From Syntrophaceae bacterium UBA5761 (GTDB lineage: Bacteria; Desulfobacterota; Syntrophia; Syntrophales; UBA4778), in the NCBI GenBank assembly GCA_002418885.1, contig DIEZ01000067.1, positions 3,461 to 10,346 on the forward strand: DNA of 6,886 bases. Reading direction: 5' to 3'. The first letter of the stretch is position 1; each line of letters begins with the position of its first letter. Positions 1-6,886 of this stretch are shown piece by piece. A model generated the notes under the pieces. It was not told the DNA's origin and made no database searches. It was given only the letters and a program-made list of their open reading frames with translations. Made by a program: the position numbers and the translations under genes.

Positions 1-1
1 G

Positions 2-268
2 GCCGCCTGCCTGTCCGTTCCACGCAGACAGGTCGCCCGTGCTCTTCGTAAGCACGGACCTCACGGCCTGGAAGAAGGCCACGTCGTCCCGAATCTCCAG
101 TGCCTTCTCATGCGGAACGGCCAGCGCAAACGCCTTCGACAATTCGCCAACCGCCTTTACCAGCCGGTTCTTGCCGTCATCCTGGGCCAACACGTGTTCC
201 TGCGCCGCGGGAAGCACCGACAGCCGTGCCTTCGGCCCGCCGGTTTTCCAAGGCGACCAGTCGAAGCC
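2..268 (-). CDS. hsdR: HsdR C-terminal continuation, displaced to another frame and cut by window edge
   Basis: This stretch encodes the C-terminal helical part of the same Type I restriction subunit as the long upstream gene, but in the frame shifted by +1. It begins [10 protein letters not shown] and continues through [15 protein letters not shown] and [13 protein letters not shown] segments (seen here as [13 protein letters not shown] and [13 protein letters not shown]), which are characteristic of the HsdR C-terminal region that binds the methyltransferase core. It directly follows the GIY-YIG insertion and has no start of its own. The whole frame is stop-free from 598 down to the window edge. 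If the 286-bp insertion is removed, this segment joins the upstream hsdR reading frame exactly. Another short palindromic element lies at its end (6-32). The gene's true 3' end is outside the window. The identity is sure; whether it is translated depends on the frameshift upstream. Confidence 0.82.
6..32 (-). repeat. 27-bp palindromic element inside hsdR (type A, copy 1)
   Basis: This imperfect hairpin has cctgtc (10-15) pairing with gacagg (27-32) and cgt (16-18) pairing with acg (22-24). It matches the element at 2452-2478 at 24 of 27 positions, differing only at element positions 9, 10 and 15. It is read as LSAWNGQAG in the frame of the HsdR C-terminal segment, against LSACNAQAG for the other copy. 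Its length is nine codons, and deleting it exactly keeps the frame. There is no flanking duplication. Confidence 0.8.
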
Positions 269-422
269 GCCTGCCTGCCGCGCCCCGCCCTTTTGGATCA
301 GTCGTTTCAATCGTTGACGTCCAAACCCGGTTTTCCAATCTGATTCCATCTGCAGCGATTGCTCTCGTGTCGCAGCCAGTTCATAATGCGCAATGCAAAC
401 AGGTTTGTGACGTCTTGTCCAG

Positions 423-2891
<2,469 letters not shown>

Positions 2892-2897
2892 TTTTCC

Positions 2898-3506
2898 TTA
2901 CGTCATTTCCAATAATGCATCCCGAAACACCTGGAAGCTTTTTGAACTATTCCGAAACGGGTCCATGTATTTTGAAATGTTCCTGGCCGTCTCCACTTTG
3001 GGCATACCACAGGAATAATAACCGGTCCTTTTTAGAACCCGTTCCAGGGCTTCCCAGGTTCCGCCGACGATGGTATCGGGATTACGGTACTGGGCTTTGC
3101 GCCTGATGGTCGCAGGCACCCGTGGATATGCTTGGACGAGCGCCTCGGGATCGCCAAAAAACCATGCTTCCAGTTCTTCTATGGCGAGCCGGTTAATGAC
3201 CTCAAATTTATTGCGGCCCTGTGCATCGGATTTAGTGACAAAGCCGGCCTTCTTTGCTGCTTCTTCCAGTTTGGCCTTCAGCGTTCGGCAATCCGCCCCA
3301 TCTTGATCAACCAGCACAACAATCCGCCCATCCTCCGGAAGCCATTTTCGATAGCCTTTGAGGCGGTTCGGCAGTTGAGACAGCAAGTCCGTTTTCCCAC
3401 TGAAGGGATGGATGACATAGGATATTTCTTCTTCCAATATCCTGGGGAGGATGCTCGTCAAAACCACTTCCGCCGAATATTCTTCTACAAGAAATTCGAT
3501 GTGCAT
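2898..3506 (-). CDS. DUF4276 family protein, Toprim-like, partner of the AAA ATPase
   Basis: This 202-residue soluble protein is recognised as DUF4276 from its overall pattern. It starts MHIEFLVEEYSAE with paired acids E8/E9 after the first strand. It then has IHPFSGKTDLL, a second strand ending LVDQDG (D67, D69), the helix AIEELEAWFFGD (108-119), GGTWEALERVL and a C-terminal SFQVFRDALLE. A glutamate in the first strand followed by DxD is the Toprim pattern, so a metal-dependent nuclease-like role is plausible but inferred. The start ATG lies seven bases after the ATPase stop, with AAGGAG at a good distance, so the two are cotranslated. Its own stop overlaps the hsdR ribosome binding site. 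ATPase plus Toprim-like pairs, such as PARIS, act in phage defence. This pair is not the same family, so the function here remains a suggestion. Confidence 0.8.
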   Translation of the reverse strand: MHIEFLVEEYSAEVVLTSILPRILEEEISYVIHPFSGKTDLLSQLPNRLKGYRKWLPEDGRIVVLVDQDGADCRTLKAKLEEAAKKAGFVTKSDAQGRNKFEVINRLAIEELEAWFFGDPEALVQAYPRVPATIRRKAQYRNPDTIVGGTWEALERVLKRTGYYSCGMPKVETARNISKYMDPFRNSSKSFQVFRDALLEMT

Positions 3507-3513
3507 GACCGGC

Positions 3514-4791
3514 TCACTCCTTCACCCGACGTCGACGGAGTTTTTTCTTCTCAAGTCTGGGGCGGGGCTTTATTTTTAGTCCCCCTGCATTGGTCAAGGG
3601 ATCTCCGCTGCTGAAATGTCCTTCCATCCACAAGTGGCCCAGTTGCGCCCCACTTTCCATGAACTCTTTGACACCTTCCATGTCAAAAGCGCGCTGTGCC
3701 TGTGTAAAGCCCTTTCCATCCCGGTAGAGGACCCACAACTCTTTGGGCTGTAAACCATTCACGAAATAAGGTGAATGCGTGGTAATCAGAAGCTGGGAAC
3801 GTCCGGCGGCGTTTCGGCATTCTTCGGCCAATTCAGGCAGAAGCCGGGGATGAAGTTGATTTTCCGGTTCCTCGATCCCAATGAGTTGCGGCGGCTCCGG
3901 ATCGTAGAGCAGGGTAAGGTAGGCCAGCATCTTCAAGGTGCCATCGGAAGCGAATTTTGCCAATATGGGCTTTTCGAACGGTGCATCCTTGATCTGGAGC
4001 AGAAGCCTGCCATCCTGCATCGGCTCAGCATCCACTTTTTCCAAACGAGGTACACGAATCGAAAGAGTTTTTAATATGTCATCGAGCCGATCCGGCCGTT
4101 GTTCCTTGAGGTATTGAATAACATTGGGCAGGTTGTCGCCTATGGATGAAAGACGCTCCTGTGGTCCGGCTTCCGGGAGACCCCTTGTGGTGTCGGCGCT
4201 TAGATAGGAAAGATACCAGCCGGTGATGAAGCGGCGCAGTGCGCTGACACGGGGATGCTTGGCAAACTGTCCCAAAGTGTTTACCGCAAGCATCTCTGGA
4301 GAATCCAGCTGCTCGTCAATACGCTCGTCCTGTTCGTCGGGCAGTTCACCCGAGATCACGCGCCCCTTGCCTTCTTGAAAATCAAGGAAACGGAAGGGCT
4401 GTCCCTTGCTGCCTCTTCGCCATTGCAGCCATTCTTCGGCAACATAAGGACCTTTCTTGCCTTCGCTGATAGCCAGATGATAGGTAATGACAGGATCTTT
4501 TGGTTTTTCCCGGTATTTCAGCTCGACGACGATTGGACCGTCCTCACCGCGTGTTCGCAACTCCCGGAAACGCCCCCGTTTATCCCAGGCCCGGCGCAGA
4601 CCAGTGATGAAGCATTCGGAAAGAAAGGCAAACACATCGAATATCGTCGATTTTCCGCTGCCGTTAGGACCAAGAAAGACTGTCAGAGGTGTAATCACCT
4701 TCAATTCGAGATCGCAAAGCGCTCGGTAGTTTTTCACCCGCAAATATTCAATGCGCGGAATGCCATGGATAGCTATGGGTTTGATTTTCAT
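3514..4791 (-). CDS. ABC-type AAA ATPase (AAA_21/RecF-like) of a two-gene module
   Basis: This 425-residue ATPase has an SMC/RecF-like split head. The Walker A is GPNGSGKST (41-49), preceded by [10 protein letters not shown] typical of this group. The signature region is [13 protein letters not shown] (280-292). The Walker B is [13 protein letters not shown] (303-315), where E307-E308 replaces the usual DE, as is common in the family. The switch histidine is in TTHSPYF (337-343). The C-terminal LWMEGHF...GDPLTNAGG stretch is typical of ATPases paired with DUF4276. The last about 20 residues are an unusually basic tail. The start is supported by AGGAG (4798-4802) six bases upstream. The next gene begins seven bases after the stop, so the pair forms one unit. 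It is likely a sensor or motor controlling the DUF4276 partner; the name of a defence system cannot be given from sequence alone. Confidence 0.9.
   Translation of the reverse strand: MKIKPIAIHGIPRIEYLRVKNYRALCDLELKVITPLTVFLGPNGSGKSTIFDVFAFLSECFITGLRRAWDKRGRFRELRTRGEDGPIVVELKYREKPKDPVITYHLAISEGKKGPYVAEEWLQWRRGSKGQPFRFLDFQEGKGRVISGELPDEQDERIDEQLDSPEMLAVNTLGQFAKHPRVSALRRFITGWYLSYLSADTTRGLPEAGPQERLSSIGDNLPNVIQYLKEQRPDRLDDILKTLSIRVPRLEKVDAEPMQDGRLLLQIKDAPFEKPILAKFASDGTLKMLAYLTLLYDPEPPQLIGIEEPENQLHPRLLPELAEECRNAAGRSQLLITTHSPYFVNGLQPKELWVLYRDGKGFTQAQRAFDMEGVKEFMESGAQLGHLWMEGHFSSGDPLTNAGGLKIKPRPRLEKKKLRRRRVKE
3517..3522 (-). promoter_or_regulatory. Shine-Dalgarno site for the DUF4276 gene
   Basis: AAGGAG lies inside the last codons of the ATPase gene, ten bases before the DUF4276 ATG. 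It makes the two genes a translationally coupled pair and supports the chosen start. Confidence 0.65.
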
Positions 4792-4844
4792 GATCAGCTC
4801 CTATGTTTATATTTTATTCCATCACAGCTATGGTCGACATAGTT

Positions 4845-5072
4845 CTATCCGTCGGCGGCAGTTGTTTCCAAAATGGAAATAACTGAATCCTCCGCCAGTT
4901 CGCCGGATGCAAAAATATTTTTCAGGTGCTTGTTGACCGCGGGCGTCTTGACCCCAAACAGCTCCGCCAGGGCCTTTTGCGTCAGCCAGACTGTCTCGCC
5001 CTTGAAAAACACCTCAACCTTCACCGCGCCGTCCGGCGCTGTATAGAGAAGAAATTGCTCTTTTTCGGTCAT
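4845..5072 (-). pseudogene. Truncated RhuM-family gene (N-terminal 75 residues)
   Basis: The 75 residues match the start of RhuM-type 'virulence' proteins: LLYTAPDGAVKVEVFF, ETVWLTQKALAELFGV, then HLKNIFASGEL and SVISILETTAADG. The segment WLTQKALAELFGVKTPAVNKHL looks like a helix-turn-helix. Family members are roughly 300 or more residues and continue directly after ADG, usually with K-x-Y. Here a TAG follows immediately, so most of the protein is missing. RhuM genes are common passengers of Type I R-M loci between hsdS and hsdR, which is its place here. The ATG overlaps the stop of the hsdR remnant as ATGA, with GGGGAGAG just upstream. The expressed fragment might still bind DNA, but I regard it as a remnant left by a deletion with its junction near 4845. 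Confidence 0.8.
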
Positions 5073-5203
5073 AACGCTCTCCCCACGATCCGCGCGGCGG
5101 CGGGTTCACCGGGGGCGATCTCCGGCCCCGACAGGATATTGTAGCCCAGGCTTTCCAGCCAATCCAGCGCAGCTTGTTCAACGATGGATTCTCTGAAGAT
5201 CAT
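5069..5203 (-). pseudogene. hsdR: Remnant of a second hsdR 5' end (44 codons)
   Basis: Translation from the ATG at 5203 gives [20 protein letters not shown], then [18 protein letters not shown], then IVGRAL and a stop. The first about 37 residues align with the start of the full HsdR ([38 protein letters not shown]) at roughly two-thirds identity. The family then continues with [14 protein letters not shown], which is absent, so the gene is cut just after the APGE motif and fused to the sequence in front of the rhuM fragment. The nucleotide sequences have diverged well beyond a recent duplication, so this is a different hsdR lineage, not a copy of the present one. GGCGAGG lies 11 bases upstream of the ATG. 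It is most likely a scar of an older hsdR. Confidence 0.85.
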
Positions 5204-5300
5204 AAAGCTTTTTGCCTCGCCTACTTTTTTCTTTACATACCTTTCTTCTTATGAGAGAATGAAAAAAATAAATACCCAATGTACTCAAATAAAAAAAGGT
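5204..5300. other. AT-rich spacer between terminator and hsdR remnant
   Basis: No gene is seen here. The spacer is rich in A and T runs, unlike the GC-richer genes around it. It follows the DUF3800 terminator and precedes the hsdR/rhuM remnants and the ATPase module, so it is the natural place for a promoter reading leftwards. I could not find a convincing -35/-10 pair; TATGTA on the minus strand near 5225-5240 is the best -10-like sequence, without a good partner. Confidence 0.4.
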
Positions 5301-5354
5301 TCCACCCCGGTGATAAGAGCCCAAGGGGCTCTCTTGAAAGAGTAGCCGGGGTGG
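5291..5354 (-). terminator. Branched intrinsic terminator after the DUF3800 gene
   Basis: A perfect nine-base stem pairs ccaccccgg (5302-5310) with ccggggtgg (5346-5354). It encloses a second perfect hairpin of agagccc (5316-5322) with gggctct (5326-5332) and a three-base loop. On the minus strand the outer stem is followed after AACC by seven Ts (5297-5291). It begins seven bases after the TAA at 5361. It fits a rho-independent terminator ending the hsdS-DUF3800 transcript. The nested stem is more elaborate than usual. Confidence 0.7.
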
Positions 5355-5360
5355 TCGACT

Positions 5361-6026
5361 TTAATAATATAGCCTCGTCCCCGTTCTAAAAATATCGAAC
5401 TCACTTCTGATAACCTCCTTCACCGGTCTATAGGCCTGTTCATCCTCCCTGTCCCATTTTCTGTAGATAACCCAGTTGAAATAATCCGCGATCTGGAGAT
5501 CGAAATTCGACTTGGAATCGTGATGATAGATTCGATAGCGCACCCCTTTAGGCAGCTTGGCGGCAAGCGTGATCTTCACTGCCTTTTCAACGGCCCTTCT
5601 CTTCTTGGTCACGGGAATACGATCCGTAAAAACGATTACTTCTGCATATGACGACAAATTATGCTCTCCCAAAATATAACGCAATAGATAGCCGAGCATC
5701 TCGGGATAGAAACGTTCCTCGGCCCGGAGAGCGGGGCCTGTCTTTCGCTTTTCAACCACCAGGGAATCGATCCGGATCCCTTCCAGATAACGTTTGATGA
5801 TATCCAAGACCCGATTGCGGACAAGGGGCGAATCTTCCGACGCATGAAAGTATTCGATATCCATGCCCACTTCGACGAGGTCATACTTCAGCTCGTTGAG
5901 CTCCTTATAAGCGAAAAATGGTCTTTCCTTGGTTACGCTGGATAACAAGAAGTACCGTGTCCCGTTGGGGGAGAAATCCAAATTCCCCGCTTCATCAAGA
6001 AAAATATAAAGGAACCGCTTGCTCAA
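5361..6026 (-). CDS. DUF3800 family protein, putative RNase H-fold nuclease
   Basis: This 221-residue protein begins with the DUF3800 signature YIFLDEAGNLDF (D11, E12), has IVFTD (D135) in the middle and HHDSKSNFDLQIADYFNW (D176, D181) near the end. These acids occupy the positions expected of an RNase H-like metal site. DUF3800 proteins are frequent in defence and mobile regions, and their activity is largely uncharacterised. The start is a TTG (6026-6024), two bases after the hsdS stop. No ATG exists before the signature, and starting at the next in-frame ATG would lose the first acidic motif. It is therefore coupled to hsdS and ends at a strong terminator, so it belongs to the hsdS transcript and not to the ATPase-hsdR unit. 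It may be an accessory factor of the R-M system, but this is only inferred from position. Confidence 0.82.
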   Translation of the reverse strand: MSKRFLYIFLDEAGNLDFSPNGTRYFLLSSVTKERPFFAYKELNELKYDLVEVGMDIEYFHASEDSPLVRNRVLDIIKRYLEGIRIDSLVVEKRKTGPALRAEERFYPEMLGYLLRYILGEHNLSSYAEVIVFTDRIPVTKKRRAVEKAVKITLAAKLPKGVRYRIYHHDSKSNFDLQIADYFNWVIYRKWDREDEQAYRPVKEVIRSEFDIFRTGTRLYY

Positions 6027-6028
6027 AA

Positions 6029-6886
6029 TTAGCCTATCCTTTCAACGATCCGTTCTGCATCCGGCACCCGAAGTTCACCAGAGATCAACTTGGGCAGCAG
6101 CGCGTCGCGCAGGGCGGAAAGGGTGCGTGATTGGTGCAGGCTTGCTAACAGACGCAAAAGCAGACCGCCGATAACACGCTCAAAGGCAGCCACAAGTTCA
6201 TATGGCGGGGCCACGACGCGCACGCCGTTGAGTGTATCGCGCGTGATCGTATTGAATACTGAACCGTGTCCTCTTTGACGTAATGTCTCAACAACGGCAT
6301 GTGTGGCAAAGTAGAGGAAATACCCCGCCATTTCACGGCGATCCCGGAGACCATAGCATGACTGGTTCATTGCCATGGGTACGCCCACGAGAGCAAGGTT
6401 ACCAACGGTGCCGCGCGCCGAAATGATCGTTGTTCCAACAGGGAGGATGCGCGCAGACGAATTATCGATACCCAATTGTGTCACGGACTTCTCCGTACAG
6501 ATCGTGAAAACCTCTCCGGCTTTCGGGGTATCAATAACTGAAAACCAAGGTATGTCGCCGCCCCAATAACCAGGATTTGATGTTATCGGCGTGCCCCCGC
6601 CGATAACATCAACCCCATCCGTGAACGACGCAATTCCCCACCCTTCCGGTATCTCCCCCAATTCCGAATCCACAAAGGAATCCGGGAAGAGTTCGGCGAT
6701 TTCGGGTTGTAGGGGCAGGCAGCCGGGTGCCCTTTGGATGGCGGCGCGGGTGACCTGGGCGTTGGTCCAGTCAGGGTGCTCGCGGCGCACGGCAGCCTTG
6801 GCGCGCACGGGGTCAAAGTCTACAAACCAGCTCTTGAAGATTGCCCGCGCCATCTCTTCCAGCGTCTGGCTCATCCGCCGGTTCAG
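6029..6886 (-). CDS. hsdS: Type I restriction-modification specificity subunit, C-terminal half
   Basis: HsdS recognises the target DNA sequence and holds two HsdM subunits. The open frame runs off the right edge, starting in LNRRMSQTLEEMARAIFKSWFVDFDPVRAKA, the central conserved helix that separates the two target-recognition domains. The ATG at 6874 is internal, not the start. A spacer with HPDWTNAQ and PEIAELFPDSFVDSELGEIPEGW follows and leads into the second recognition domain, with GGGTP, GGDIPWFS, SARGTVGN and FNTITRDTLNGVRVVAPP. It ends with the distal conserved helix (ALRDALLPKLISGELRV). The N-terminal recognition domain and hsdM are outside the window. It overlaps nothing and is followed two bases later by the DUF3800 start. 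Confidence 0.93.
   Translation of the reverse strand: MNRRMSQTLEEMARAIFKSWFVDFDPVRAKAAVRREHPDWTNAQVTRAAIQRAPGCLPLQPEIAELFPDSFVDSELGEIPEGWGIASFTDGVDVIGGGTPITSNPGYWGGDIPWFSVIDTPKAGEVFTICTEKSVTQLGIDNSSARILPVGTTIISARGTVGNLALVGVPMAMNQSCYGLRDRREMAGYFLYFATHAVVETLRQRGHGSVFNTITRDTLNGVRVVAPPYELVAAFERVIGGLLLRLLASLHQSRTLSALRDALLPKLISGELRVPDAERIVERIG

Noticed and set aside
4829..4843. Imperfect palindrome ctatg/catag around gtcga
   Set aside because: Only five-base arms, not repeated at another gene start. GTCGAC also occurs near 3531 and 5354 by chance; no operator claim is justified.
6090..6569. Plus-strand open frames opposite hsdS
   Set aside because: Shadows of hsdS with no start context or recognisable content.
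6701..6735. Possible further palindromic element in hsdS (peptide RAPGCLPLQPE)
   Set aside because: Contains CTGCCTGCC but lacks the second CAGGCAGG arm, and the length and context fit the normal HsdS linker.

Overview
All genes read on the minus strand. The window is one accessory 'defence island' locus built on a Type I restriction-modification system. In transcription order (right to left) it holds: the C-terminal half of the specificity subunit HsdS, running off the right edge; a DUF3800 protein; a structured intrinsic terminator; an AT-rich spacer; a 44-codon remnant of a second hsdR 5' end; a truncated rhuM-type gene; an ABC-type AAA ATPase paired with a DUF4276 (Toprim-like) protein; and a nearly complete hsdR running off the left edge. 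hsdM is not in the window and probably lies beyond the right edge. The organism cannot be fixed from this sequence. The genes look bacterial, of moderate to fairly high GC, with ordinary Shine-Dalgarno sites.

The unusual part is hsdR (about 1-2891). Five GC-rich palindromic elements lie inside its coding sequence, all in the same orientation. They begin CCTG(C/T)CTGC and end GCAGGCAGG or CAGGCAGG on the coding strand. Four are 27-39 bp, each a multiple of three and open in the hsdR frame. Deleting each one exactly restores the protein expected from the HsdR family, with no target duplication. The fifth (270-555) has the same ends as the 33-39 bp class, but its loop carries a complete GIY-YIG nuclease domain of about 81 residues with no start and no stop codon of its own. 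Deleting its 286 bp exactly rejoins the two halves of HsdR in frame (...GIFD|GFDW...). It is out of frame now only because one arm has three CCTG units where the other elements have two. With two units, GIY-YIG would be translated as an in-frame domain inside HsdR.

My reading is that the short palindromes and the GIY-YIG insertion are one family: a palindromic, in-frame inserting element, with the nuclease-bearing copy as the possible autonomous form and the short copies as internally deleted forms. I infer this from shared ends. It has not been shown experimentally.

The rest of the locus looks rearranged. The hsdR remnant and the rhuM remnant sit upstream of the ATPase-DUF4276 pair, as if an older hsdR/rhuM arm had been cut and replaced by a new module plus a different hsdR. 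No palindromic element was seen in the other 4 kb, which fits a separate history for the element-bearing hsdR.
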